DNA from: Clostridia bacterium
GTDB lineage: Bacteria; Bacillota; Clostridia; Christensenellales; Aristaeellaceae
NCBI GenBank assembly: GCA_017469025.1
Contig: JAFUHD010000113.1
Location: 1 to 46,345 of the forward strand
Reading direction: 5' to 3'
Length of the DNA: 46,345 bases
Shown: positions 34,188 to 42,262 of the stretch, one piece after another
How positions within the stretch are numbered: the first letter of the stretch is position 1
How the letters are laid out: every line of letters starts with the position of its first letter
The notes under the pieces: generated by a model
What the model saw: the letters and a program-made list of their open reading frames with translations, nothing else
Database searches by the model: none
Told to the model about the DNA's origin: nothing
Translations under genes and position numbers: made by a program

Positions 34188-34217
34188 ATTATATCATGAT
34201 GATATCAAAGGTGACAA
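34188..34217 (-). promoter_or_regulatory. glgP promoter with an overlapping 15-base palindrome
   Basis: Minus-strand TTGTCA (34217-34212), 18 bases, TATAAT (34193-34188). The near-perfect palindrome ATATCAT-G-ATGATAT (34191-34205) occupies the spacer and the first bases of the -10, the expected place for a repressor operator. Confidence 0.65.
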
Positions 34218-34272
34218 GGAAAAATTCCGGTTTGCCGGGAAAACGGCCGAAAAATTGACTGAACATAAAAAG

Positions 34273-34304
34273 ATTCACCAGAAAATTCGGTATTTCTGGT
34301 GAAT
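34273..34304 (-). terminator. murA terminator
   Basis: A 12-bp stem (ATTCACCAGAAA / TTTCTGGTGAAT) with an eight-base loop is followed on the minus strand by CTTTTTATG, 24 bases past the murA stop. Confidence 0.85.
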
Positions 34305-34327
34305 AAAAATACAGATTGGATCATATT

Positions 34328-35596
34328 TCAGGGGCAGAATCTGGATATTTCTGCACCGAGCGCGTTGAGCTTGTCCTCGAGATGCTCATATCCGCGGTCA
34401 ATATAGTGTGTATTGTAGATCTCCGTTGTGCCCTGCGCCATGAGTCCGGCAATGACAAGTGCCGCGCCGGCGCGAAGATCGCTGGCTTCAACAGCTGCCG
34501 CATGCAGCTGCGGAACGCCTTCAATGACAGCAGTCTGTTCATAGACCCTGACGTTTGCCCCCATGCGCTCCATTTCAGCCAGATGGCGGAAACGGGACTC
34601 AAAGATGTTTTCAACTACGCGTGAGGTGCCGCTGGCCGTGCAAAGCAGTGCACTCATGGGCTGCTGGAGGTCTGTGGGGAAGCCCGGGTAGACCTGCGTC
34701 TTAAAGGAAACGGACCGGTGTTCGCCCATTGACCGGACACGTATGGCGTCATCTTTTTCATCCACGCGTGCTCCCATTTCAAGCAGCTTGGCGGTCAGTG
34801 CCTCCATGTGGGTGGGAATGCAGCCGGTAATGGTGACATCTCCATGGGTCCCGGCAGCGGCAATCATGAGTGTGCCGGTTTCGATCTGATCGGGGATGAT
34901 GGCATAGGAACGCCGGGCAGCCAGGTGACTGGTGCCGCGTACCCGGATGGTATCGGTTCCGGCGCCTTTGATCCTGCAGCCCAGGGAACCGAGAAAGTTG
35001 GCCAGATCAACGATATGGGGTTCCTTGGCGGCATTGTGGATGGTGGTCATGCCCTCTGCATGTGATGCGGCCAGCATGACGTTAATGGTGCCGCCGACGG
35101 TAACCATGTCCATAAAAATGTCGGTCCCCACAAGGCCGGAAGACTGGGCAACGACCATGCCGTAGGACGTTTCAATATTGGCCCCCAGCGCACGCATGCC
35201 CTTGAGATGCTGGTCAATCGGGCGGCGCCCGATGTCGCAGCCGCCGGGCATGGGAACCTGCGCTTCGCCGAACTTTGCGAGGAGTGCACCAATATAGTAG
35301 GAAGAGGCCCGCATTTTGCGGGACAGTTCGAGCGGTACATCCGTCCGTGTAATGGTCGAGGCGTCAACGGTCATGGTGCCGGTATCCGGATTCCATTCCA
35401 CGGTGGCACCCAGATAGTTGAGCATCTCCACGGATACGCGGACGTCCTCGATATCAGGCAGATTTTCTATGACACAGGGGGTATCACAAAGGATGGCGGC
35501 AGGGATGATGGCAACGGCGGAATTTTTGGCGCCGCTTACATGGACGGTCCCTTCGAGACGGTGACCGCCGACAATCAGCATCCGTTCATCAGACAT
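34328..35596 (-). CDS. murA: UDP-N-acetylglucosamine 1-carboxyvinyltransferase
   Basis: It transfers enolpyruvate from PEP to UDP-GlcNAc, the first committed step of peptidoglycan synthesis. 422 residues from ATG 35596, with AAAGGAGG upstream. The substrate residues Lys24-Asn25 are in VSGAKNSAV, and the catalytic cysteine that fosfomycin alkylates is Cys120 in MPGGCDIGRRP, so the enzyme should be fosfomycin-sensitive. Other motifs: PDQIETGTLMIAAA, YPGFPTDLQQPM, NIFESRFRH and DLRAGAALVIAGL. Its ribosome binding site is the one at the 3' end of repeat copy C. Bacillota often have two paralogues (MurA/MurZ); which one this is cannot be told. Confidence 0.96.
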   Translation of the reverse strand: MSDERMLIVGGHRLEGTVHVSGAKNSAVAIIPAAILCDTPCVIENLPDIEDVRVSVEMLNYLGATVEWNPDTGTMTVDASTITRTDVPLELSRKMRASSYYIGALLAKFGEAQVPMPGGCDIGRRPIDQHLKGMRALGANIETSYGMVVAQSSGLVGTDIFMDMVTVGGTINVMLAASHAEGMTTIHNAAKEPHIVDLANFLGSLGCRIKGAGTDTIRVRGTSHLAARRSYAIIPDQIETGTLMIAAAGTHGDVTITGCIPTHMEALTAKLLEMGARVDEKDDAIRVRSMGEHRSVSFKTQVYPGFPTDLQQPMSALLCTASGTSRVVENIFESRFRHLAEMERMGANVRVYEQTAVIEGVPQLHAAAVEASDLRAGAALVIAGLMAQGTTEIYNTHYIDRGYEHLEDKLNALGAEISRFCP

Positions 35597-35603
35597 GGCG
35601 AAC

Positions 35604-35696
35604 CTCCTTTAATGTCATAGTCGTGCTTTCGGCTTTGTATCAATCGCAGGTGTCATTATTTGACAAACCAGCATGTATTGCTGGGCCATCTCCTGT
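35604..35696 (-). repeat. Dispersed ~86-bp repeat, copy C (upstream of murA)
   Basis: Its 3' end is the AAAGGAG that serves murA; the other boundary is ACAGGAG, 86 bases away. The 26-codon-like frame is conserved (MAQQYMLVCQ ... PKARL) but ends two codons early at TGA, while the outer RNA stem (TGTCAT to TGACAT) and the GTGC arm (to AAGC) are weakened. Confidence 0.88.
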
Positions 35697-35863
35697 TCTT
35701 GAATCATATTGGACTGATTAAGGAATGCGCCCATTATACACAGATGTCCATTTTTTGGCAAGCAGTCACCCTCCGGCGGGGGGAGAACGGGCGCTGAATG
35801 CGGTGCATCTTTCATCAGAATGGTCTCGGTCTGCCGCCGCGGCGAAAGGCTCAGGAATCGTTT

Positions 35864-35892
35864 TTCATAAACAGTGGAAAATGTGTTATAAT
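35864..35892 (+). promoter_or_regulatory. Promoter of the FHA-ftsW-pbp operon
   Basis: TTCATA (35864-35869), 17 bases, TATAAT (35887-35892), the -10 extended by TGT. It lies 35 bases ahead of the first gene. Confidence 0.6.
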
Positions 35893-35926
35893 CATCAGAA
35901 GATTCAATTTGGAGATTTATTGGTGT

Positions 35927-36547
35927 ATGGATGCATGGTATTCGGTATTATCCATGGTATTCGGCTATCTGTCTGCGCTTATGATTCTGGCCATTGTGCT
36001 GTCTGCAATGCGGAAAACGCTGACGGATCACCGCACATATAGAAGAGTGGCCAGAGAAAAACGGCAGATTGCGTATGCGGGCGAACTGACTGTACGGACG
36101 GGCGGGACGAAAAAGCTTGCGGCAGGCACAGTGCTGTATATCCCCTATGAAGGAACGCTTGGCGCGGCACCGGGCTGTGATGTTGTTCTGTCGGTCCGCA
36201 GGCTTCATCTGCGCTCCGCCTTTTTCTGGGTGGATGGGAACCGGATGCATCTGGTTCCGATACAGCGCGATGCCATACAGGTGGACGGAGAGACACTGAA
36301 ACCGGGCGATGAGGCCGAAATGCTGAACGGTGCGGTTTTGACGGTGAACGGCATCGGAATGGAACTTAGAATTTATGAGGATCATCCGGGAACACGTGAA
36401 AAGATGGAGGATCCGTATGTAACCCGTGCCAGAAGGGCACAGGTCCACAAGGGCCGCGGGAAAGGCATCGGAAGCATCGGTACAGCGGGATCGAAGAAAA
36501 GCAGGCGGCAGAAGGCTGCTGAAAACAAAACACAGGATGAAGCCTGA
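35927..36547 (+). CDS. Membrane-anchored FHA-like protein of the division/elongation operon
   Basis: The start is ATG 35927 (206 residues; TTGGAG is 12 bases upstream). An N-terminal helix (SVLSMVFGYLSALMILAIVLSAM) anchors it. Residues about 55-150 have the strand pattern of a forkhead-associated domain, with GTLGAAPGCDVVLSVRRLHLRSAFFWVDG and QVDGETLKPGDEAEMLNGAVLTVNG, but the usual conserved Ser and Asn phosphopeptide contacts are not clear, so binding may be altered. The tail is very basic (KKSRRQKAAENK). In many Clostridia an FHA protein precedes the FtsW/RodA and PBP genes as here, suggesting a link between Ser/Thr kinase signalling and wall synthesis (inference). Confidence 0.78.
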   Translation: MDAWYSVLSMVFGYLSALMILAIVLSAMRKTLTDHRTYRRVAREKRQIAYAGELTVRTGGTKKLAAGTVLYIPYEGTLGAAPGCDVVLSVRRLHLRSAFFWVDGNRMHLVPIQRDAIQVDGETLKPGDEAEMLNGAVLTVNGIGMELRIYEDHPGTREKMEDPYVTRARRAQVHKGRGKGIGSIGTAGSKKSRRQKAAENKTQDEA

Positions 36548-36571
36548 CGGCGGCTGCGGGGGAGCGGAAGG

Positions 36572-38077
36572 ATGCCGAAGAAGAGAGAAGAAGTCTACAC
36601 CGGCCGGAGGATGAGGCGCACCGAAAAGCCGCCCGAGGCTGCCGGATCCGTGCGGGGGAAAAGCGAAACAGCAGGCACTGATTCGCGCGGAAGCGGGAAG
36701 AAAGAAAAGTCCCGTCTGCGGCCTGAGCATATGACAGATGTCCGGAAAGCGGCGAAGCAGGTGAACCGGAATCCGGGGCAGGCCAGGGGTGGTGTGACGG
36801 CAGTGGAACTTGCGTCCCTGATCAGGAGGAAACCGGATTTTCCGGTTGTGCTCATCGCCGTTCTGACTGCTGTTTTTGAAACGCTTGGCCTCATGCTGGC
36901 GGCTGCCCATACGCAGCAGACCGTCGGCATGGATTCGGTCGCCATGATTGCGGTAATCGTACCGCTGGGGCTGTTTACCAGCCTGATTCTGCCCCGCTTT
37001 CTGCGGATGGATGCGCTGATTATGGCGCTTACAAATTTCCTGTGCGGCGTAGGCATTGTAACGCTGTGTACGGTTTCACCCCTCCGGGGAAACCGGCAGA
37101 TTCTGTCGTATGCGCTCAGTCTCGGGGGGATGGTCATTGCCTGCCTGGCAGTCACGCATCTTAATCGCTATCACGGCGTGACGATTTTTCTGATGATTGC
37201 GGGAATCGGCATTCTGGTGCTGCCCCTGATCTATGGACAGTGGAACAATGGTGCCAAGAACTGGGTAAGTATGCCGCTTCTCGGTTCGTTCCAGCCCAGT
37301 GAACTGGTCAAAATCTCAGCGGTTTTTGCCCTTGCGTATTACTTCAGTGCGCACCGTACGCTGATTCAGATGATGCCGGCGCTTTTGTTTTCCGGCGTCT
37401 GTCTTCTGATTCTCATGCTCCAGCGCGACCTGGGCACCGCACTTATCTATTATCTTTCCACACTGACGGTCTTTTATGTTGCCTGCGGCAACATCCCGCT
37501 TACGATGCTGGGGGCTGTCGGCGGTGTCGGTGCTGCCGTGATGGGCTACAGAATGTTTGCCCATGTCAAAGTGCGTGTTGCCATGTGGCGGAATCCATGG
37601 AGCGATCCGACGGGCGGCGGGTATCAGATTATACAGGCGCTTCTAGCAATCAGTTCGGGCGGACTGTTTGGCATGGGCCTTGGACAGGGCACGCCAGAAA
37701 AGATTCCCGCATATTACAATGATTTTATCTTTGCTGTGATCTGTGAACAGTTTGGACAGATATTCGGTGTGCTTCTTCTGGCAGTCTACGCGCTGCTTCT
37801 CCTGCGTACAGTCATGCTGAGCAGCCGTTCACGCCATTCTCTGACCATGCTTCTCGGGTATGGCACGGCTGCCATGCTTGGCATCCAGACATTCATGATA
37901 ACAGCCGGCGTGATTAAACTGGTTCCGCTGACTGGCGTCACAATGCCGTTCCTCAGCTACGGCGGTTCCTCCCTGCTGTCCTGCATGACCATGATCGGTA
38001 TCGTGCACGGTATTGCAGGACGCGCACAAATGGAAGCTGAGGATGGCATTCTGCTTAAAGGGGGCATTCGCAATTAA
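36572..38077 (+). CDS. SEDS family glycosyltransferase (FtsW/RodA/SpoVE)
   Basis: 501 residues from ATG 36572, with GGAAGG just upstream. Residues 1-85 are a long, basic, disordered cytoplasmic tail, much longer than usual for the family. Ten or so membrane helices follow, with SEDS motifs: NGAKNWVSMPLLGSFQPSELVKI, QRDLGTALIYY, GYQIIQALLAISSGGLFGMGLGQGTPEKIP, NDFIFAVICEQFG and VTMPFLSYGGSSLL. SEDS proteins polymerise lipid II together with a cognate class B PBP, here encoded by the next, overlapping gene. Whether it acts in division or elongation cannot be decided. Confidence 0.93.
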   Translation: MPKKREEVYTGRRMRRTEKPPEAAGSVRGKSETAGTDSRGSGKKEKSRLRPEHMTDVRKAAKQVNRNPGQARGGVTAVELASLIRRKPDFPVVLIAVLTAVFETLGLMLAAAHTQQTVGMDSVAMIAVIVPLGLFTSLILPRFLRMDALIMALTNFLCGVGIVTLCTVSPLRGNRQILSYALSLGGMVIACLAVTHLNRYHGVTIFLMIAGIGILVLPLIYGQWNNGAKNWVSMPLLGSFQPSELVKISAVFALAYYFSAHRTLIQMMPALLFSGVCLLILMLQRDLGTALIYYLSTLTVFYVACGNIPLTMLGAVGGVGAAVMGYRMFAHVKVRVAMWRNPWSDPTGGGYQIIQALLAISSGGLFGMGLGQGTPEKIPAYYNDFIFAVICEQFGQIFGVLLLAVYALLLLRTVMLSSRSRHSLTMLLGYGTAAMLGIQTFMITAGVIKLVPLTGVTMPFLSYGGSSLLSCMTMIGIVHGIAGRAQMEAEDGILLKGGIRN

Positions 38078-39476
38078 GATCATACGTCTGCGTTCCCGGC
38101 TGATGATTTTTCTGATGCTCGGGCTGTTTGCCCTGACCATTGCATATTTCTGCTATTCAGTTTATATCTATGGCGGACGCTGGGTGGCAAATCCGTACAA
38201 TCCGCGGATCAACAACCAGAAACGATATGTGAAAATGGGACAGGTGATGGACCGTTCCGGGGTTGTGCTGGCCTATACGGGAACAGACGGCAAACGGCAC
38301 TACAACAGCAGTGAAAAAATCCGCAGGTCTGTTTCGCAGGTGGTCGGCGACAGCGACGGGAAGGTGTCAACCGGTGTGGATACGTTTCATGCCCAGTACC
38401 TGCTGGGATTCAAAACCAGCCTGTTTGAACGCGTCCGGGATGCCGTCACAGGACAGGAGCAGGAAGGGGACAGCCTGGAGCTGACCATTTCCTCGGAACT
38501 GTCCGGCTATATTACGGAACAGTTTCCGTCCGGCAAGCGCGGCGCCGTCGTGGTCATGAATTACAAGACGGCAGAAGTACTGGCCATGGTATCCCTGCCG
38601 CAGTTTGATCCGGTCAATCTTGAGGCGGCGCTGGGAGATCCTGAAGCCGGCGCCCTGATGAACCGCTGTACGCAGGGCCTGTATCCGCCGGGGTCCACCT
38701 TTAAGATTGTCACCATGATTTCGGCTGTGGACCATCTGTCAAATCTGGATGATTTTGCCTTTGACTGCACCGGATATTATCCGGTTGGAAATTACTCCGT
38801 GACAGAAACTTCCGCACATGGCATTCAGAATCTGAGAAGCGCATTTGCAAATTCATGCAATACCACGTTTGCAGCACTTTCCCAGCAGCTGGGATATCGC
38901 CTGATAGGGGATACGGCTGGTCAGCTGGGCTTCAATGAAAATTTCATGTTCAATGACATGATTGTATACAATTCCAGTTATCCCATAGACGATCTCAGCC
39001 CTGAGGATCTCGCCTGGTCATCGATTGGACAGGGCCGCGTTCTGGCTACACCGCTCCATATGGCGCTCATTGCCTGTACGATTGCCAACAGGGGTGTCTT
39101 CAAGGAGCCGCGTCTGCTGCACAGGATCATTACTGCAGGCGGTTCGGACCGCATCCTGCCATTTGTGGCTGCGGACCGGAGCGTCATCACTTATACGACA
39201 GCAGAGCGGCTCGAACAGGACATGATTGATGTGGTTAGGAACGGGACAGGAACGCGGGCTGCACTCAGCAATTACACGGTAGCGGGCAAAACCGGATCGG
39301 CGGAGGTCAGCAATGACAAGAGCGTTGATGCCCATGCCTGGTTTGTGGGATATGTGACTGACAGCGCAGCGCCGTATGCAGTGTGTGTGCTCATTGAAAA
39401 CGGCGGAAGCGGCGGCAGGAATGCTGCACCGCTTGCCAGAAAAGTGCTCCAGAAAGCCATTCAGATGAAACTGTAA
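38043..39476 (+). CDS. Class B penicillin-binding protein transpeptidase (PbpA/FtsI-like)
   Basis: It cross-links peptidoglycan and is the likely partner of the overlapping SEDS gene. From ATG 38043 it has 477 residues, but an ATT at 38073 preceded by AAAGGGGG at ideal distance, sharing ATTAA with the ftsW stop, may be the real start. One membrane helix (IFLMLGLFALTIAYFCYSVYIY) is followed by a short dimerisation region (QVMDRSGVVLAYT) and the transpeptidase domain. Its three active-site motifs are present: STFK (YPPGSTFKIV), SCN (FANSCNTTF) and KTG (VAGKTGSAE). It is a compact form without PASTA domains. Confidence 0.92.
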   Translation: MAFCLKGAFAIKIIRLRSRLMIFLMLGLFALTIAYFCYSVYIYGGRWVANPYNPRINNQKRYVKMGQVMDRSGVVLAYTGTDGKRHYNSSEKIRRSVSQVVGDSDGKVSTGVDTFHAQYLLGFKTSLFERVRDAVTGQEQEGDSLELTISSELSGYITEQFPSGKRGAVVVMNYKTAEVLAMVSLPQFDPVNLEAALGDPEAGALMNRCTQGLYPPGSTFKIVTMISAVDHLSNLDDFAFDCTGYYPVGNYSVTETSAHGIQNLRSAFANSCNTTFAALSQQLGYRLIGDTAGQLGFNENFMFNDMIVYNSSYPIDDLSPEDLAWSSIGQGRVLATPLHMALIACTIANRGVFKEPRLLHRIITAGGSDRILPFVAADRSVITYTTAERLEQDMIDVVRNGTGTRAALSNYTVAGKTGSAEVSNDKSVDAHAWFVGYVTDSAAPYAVCVLIENGGSGGRNAAPLARKVLQKAIQMKL

Positions 39477-39477
39477 A

Positions 39478-39510
39478 GCAAGACCGCCATGAGGCGGTCT
39501 TGCAGTTTTT
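39478..39510 (+). terminator. Terminator after the PBP gene
   Basis: An 11-bp perfect stem (GCAAGACCGCC / GGCGGTCTTGC) with an ATGA loop, followed by AGTTTTT. It sits between the convergent PBP and tmcAL genes. Confidence 0.88.
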
Positions 39511-39523
39511 GGATGATGGAGGC

Positions 39524-40717
39524 TCAGATAACAACCGTTGGTGAAGACAGATCACGGTTTCCCTGACGGAGATCTGGGTTGCTGCAGCCTAGGGACCAGA
39601 GAATCTGTGCCCGGTGGTCAAGCTGATACTGCAAAGAAGCGGATGGCAGATCCCGTGCGCGGGCAATCAGGGGGATGGAGGTGCAGTTGTCTTTAATCTG
39701 CCGCAGCAGCGGCGCGGCAGTCCGACGGAATCCGAGTACGCGGACATATTCGGGGACAGAAAGCCTGCTGGCCATCTCCCGGGTCAGGCCGAGCAGAATA
39801 CAGCTGCAGATGCGGGAAAGACGTGTATATGGGAAACGTCTGTTTTTGACGCTCTGTATGAGTGACTCGCGGTCCGGCACATGATAGGCACAGTCGATAA
39901 AGCGGTTGTGAATCCCCTCTCCCATACCCGATATATTGGAAAGTTCATCGGCATTTCCGGTGCGCAGAAGATAAAGCAGTACCTGGGACAGGGCATCCGG
40001 TTCATGGACATCCCGTATCCGCTCGGCTTCAAGATAAGGTTCAGGGTCCGGCATGGCATAAGCAGCATCGGCCAGTTTTCCAGCCTGTGCGGTGTTTCTC
40101 AGTGCACTGGCACTGGAGTAAGCAGAAATGCCATTGTCATGATAGGCGCCGATCCGGGAAATGGCAACCGGCTGAATGGTGTCCGGTATTGCCCGAAGAT
40201 ACTGAAGGGCAAGGATGGCATTTGGTGCGGCGGTCAGTTTCTGAAGTTCCGGATACTGCATAGTTTTACTGAGTGCTGCAGCGTAGGCTGACGGATAGGC
40301 CAGACCGGAGCTGAGCTTTTCGCGGAGATGTTTTTTAAAATCATCTGTTTCATTGCGCACGGTTTCTGCAAGCCTGTCAAGCAGCGGAAGCAGTTCCGGT
40401 TCGCAGCCAAACGCCAGATGCGTACACACGGAGAGACTTCCGGCAATGGCAAGTCCGCCGGCAGCAAAATCCTGTGCCGGTGCGCAGGAAAACCGGACCG
40501 GAAGCTCGAGTACGAGATCAGCACCGGCACACAGCGCGGAGCGCGCTCTCAGAAACTTGTCATAACGGGCAAAGGAACCGCGCTGCATGATATTGCCACT
40601 CATAATGCAGACAATGTAATCTGCACCTGTTCGCTCCCGTGCTGTTTCCAGAAGATACCTGTGGCCATTATGGAACGGATCGTATTCGCAGATGACTGCA
40701 CAGACATTTTGCTGCAT
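39524..40717 (-). CDS. tmcAL: tRNA(Met) cytidine acetate ligase (TmcAL/YlbM)
   Basis: It makes N4-acetylcytidine at the wobble position of elongator tRNA-Met from acetate and ATP. The start is ATG 40717, since GGAGGT lies five bases upstream (397 residues, normal length); the frame stays open for 75 more codons upstream, but they are not family-like. The nucleotidyltransferase-type opening is clear: CAVICEYDPFHNGHRYLL, then YIVCIMSGNIMQRGSFARYDKFLRARSALCAGADLVLELP, and IGAYHDNGISAYSSASALR. It fits an acetate-producing cell, since acetate is the direct donor. Confidence 0.94.
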   Translation of the reverse strand: MQQNVCAVICEYDPFHNGHRYLLETARERTGADYIVCIMSGNIMQRGSFARYDKFLRARSALCAGADLVLELPVRFSCAPAQDFAAGGLAIAGSLSVCTHLAFGCEPELLPLLDRLAETVRNETDDFKKHLREKLSSGLAYPSAYAAALSKTMQYPELQKLTAAPNAILALQYLRAIPDTIQPVAISRIGAYHDNGISAYSSASALRNTAQAGKLADAAYAMPDPEPYLEAERIRDVHEPDALSQVLLYLLRTGNADELSNISGMGEGIHNRFIDCAYHVPDRESLIQSVKNRRFPYTRLSRICSCILLGLTREMASRLSVPEYVRVLGFRRTAAPLLRQIKDNCTSIPLIARARDLPSASLQYQLDHRAQILWSLGCSNPDLRQGNRDLSSPTVVI

Positions 40718-41372
40718 TTGTACCTCCATGAAAAAAGAGCAGACGCTGCTTCTCTGCCGTGATGCCGCAAAACAGAGTGAGGAAATGCAATGGTGACAAC
40801 GGCATCTGCCGGTATCCGGATCACAGATAGTCAGCTGTCCCTGGCAACGACGGATGCGCCGCACCGGTTCAATCATGATGGGCATTCTAAAACGTGCCGT
40901 ACGTTCTGTCAATTGATTCCGGAAAACACGGAACTGCAGCAATGTGAAGCCGTTTCTGAGCTTCCCGTGGAAACCCGGGAAGCACCCATATGGGAAATAC
41001 AGAACACAGGGTGAGGCAGGAATCAGAAAAAGTATCCGTCAGCATGCACCGAATCGGGCTGTTTGTTACAGTTCACGGGTATCAACGAATACTTTCCGCT
41101 GCCGTCATGGAGATAAGCTTTTCGATATAAACAAACGGTTATTACAACCAACAGATATGTTGGTTATTTTTTGATTTAAAAAACTGCTTTAAGAAGGAAG
41201 ATTAACTGTCTTCCGGGGACTTCATGGCTCCCAAATGGAATAAGGCTTTCCTGATTTTTCACAGTTTTTCACACTTTTTTGGCTTATTTGCAATAAGTCA
41301 GATGCATGTTAATACCAAATAATGCCATTTATGCTGAATGATATCACCATTTGTGTATAGTCTCTGATTGTC
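40718..41372. other. Gene-poor stretch with an orphan terminator
   Basis: No frame on either strand looks like a gene. The first 225 bases are the open but unsupported extension of tmcAL. AT content rises sharply after about 41080. An orphan plus-strand terminator is at 41146-41172 and a small inverted repeat CTTATT-TGC-AATAAG lies at 41282-41296. Confidence 0.5.
41146..41172 (+). terminator. Orphan intrinsic terminator
   Basis: An 8-bp stem (AACCAACA / TGTTGGTT) with a GATA loop followed by ATTTTTTG. No plus-strand gene precedes it within 1.6 kb, and the PBP gene already has its own terminator. Confidence 0.7.
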
Positions 41373-41599
41373 TTACATAGACGTAAGAGAGGAATTCTCT
41401 TCTCGAAACACACTGTAAAGTGCACGCAGGTTATCGTCCGAAATCTCCGGAAAAAAACGAGATTTCCACAATCCGCGCAACACGTTTCTATTCCGGTATA
41501 GTGATACTCTTTGCCTTTAATCGTGCCCGTCATGGGAAAGGATACAGTGGTATATTCCACATCATTTCTGCATTCCTCGCAGAAGGTTTTCTTCATCAT
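41373..41599 (-). pseudogene. YgiT/MqsA-type zinc-finger antitoxin, frameshifted
   Basis: The start ATG 41599 follows AAAGGAG (from repeat copy D). The first 45 residues are normal for the YgiT-type N-terminal zinc finger: TFCEECRNDVEY, TGTIKGKEYHYTG and CCADCGN, with two CxxC pairs. At a run of seven T (complement of 41451-41457) the frame slips; adding one T restores FFPEISDDNLRALYSVFREEN-, the expected continuation, up to TAA at 41373-41375. The C-terminal XRE DNA-binding half expected in full-length MqsA relatives is missing. It pairs with the toxin remnant upstream. A homopolymer base-call error could account for the slip but not for the short C-terminus. Confidence 0.75.
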
Positions 41600-41607
41600 G
41601 ATAGCTT

Positions 41608-41700
41608 CTCCTTTAATGACATAGTCGTGCTTTCGGCACCGTATCAATTGCAGTTGTCATGATTTGACAAACCAGCATGAAATGCTGGGCCATCTCCTTT
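41608..41700 (-). repeat. Dispersed ~86-bp repeat, copy D (between toxin and antitoxin remnants)
   Basis: The best-preserved copy. AAAGGAG occurs at both ends (41700-41694 and 41614-41608; spacing 86). It holds a perfect 7-bp hairpin CCAGCAT-TTC-ATGCTGG, TTTGTCAAA, the hairpin GTGC-CGAAA-GCAC inside an outer ATGACA/TGTCAT pairing, and a 26-codon frame that begins MAQHFMLVCQ, ends PKARLCH and stops on the TAA that runs into the second AAAGGAG. Confidence 0.92.
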
Positions 41701-41711
41701 CCTCTGCACCA

Positions 41712-42074
41712 TCAACGGAACAGATAGTCGATTGGCTTATTCCTTTTGAAATGACTACTGCAAGGCTGCCGGACGAAAGATCGATGATGTTGAATTTTGT
41801 ATAAACATTCACGGTTTCTTTCTCCCCATCTGAATTGAACAGCTGTACTTGAGGGACGAAGACGTAGAGGACCTCGTGCTCAAAGCCTATCTTCGTGTTT
41901 TGCAGCGAATGATAAAAATCCTCAGTTTTGATTTGCAAGAGGATGGGTCTCGGATACTGTATACATTGATGAAGTCTATGTTTTCCTGCCGATTTTCATT
42001 CTGAGCAGTCCATAATGGACTTTTTCAACGCAGGATTTGATTTTAGCAAGGATAGCGTCAACCTCTTCCCACGT
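41712..42074 (-). pseudogene. Remnant of the YgiT-associated toxin gene (multiple frameshifts)
   Basis: Fragments in different minus-strand frames line up end to end: TWEEVDAILAKIKSCVEK, NENRQENIDFINVYSI, then KTEDFYHSLQNTKIGFEHEVLYVFVPQ...ETVNVYTKFNIIDL...VVIS and NKPIDYLFR followed by TGA at 41714-41712. The order and the ending resemble small toxins encoded just ahead of YgiT-type antitoxins in Clostridia; the family name (MqsR-like) is from memory and less certain. At least two or three frame changes and no good start codon (the expected position reads ACG) show it is dead. Confidence 0.55.
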
Positions 42075-42262
42075 GTAGTTTTGATTGTAATGCGGATTCC
42101 AGTCAGCCCCAGCTCCAAGCCTATGATACACGAAATTACGGTGATTATCGAACAAATTTGCAACAATTAGTTTTTAATGGTTACAGTTCAAAAGAGATAT
42201 CCAGTAGTTTTCTGCCTATGATAAAAAGATGACGTTAATTACGGGCCAAACATACGCATCTT

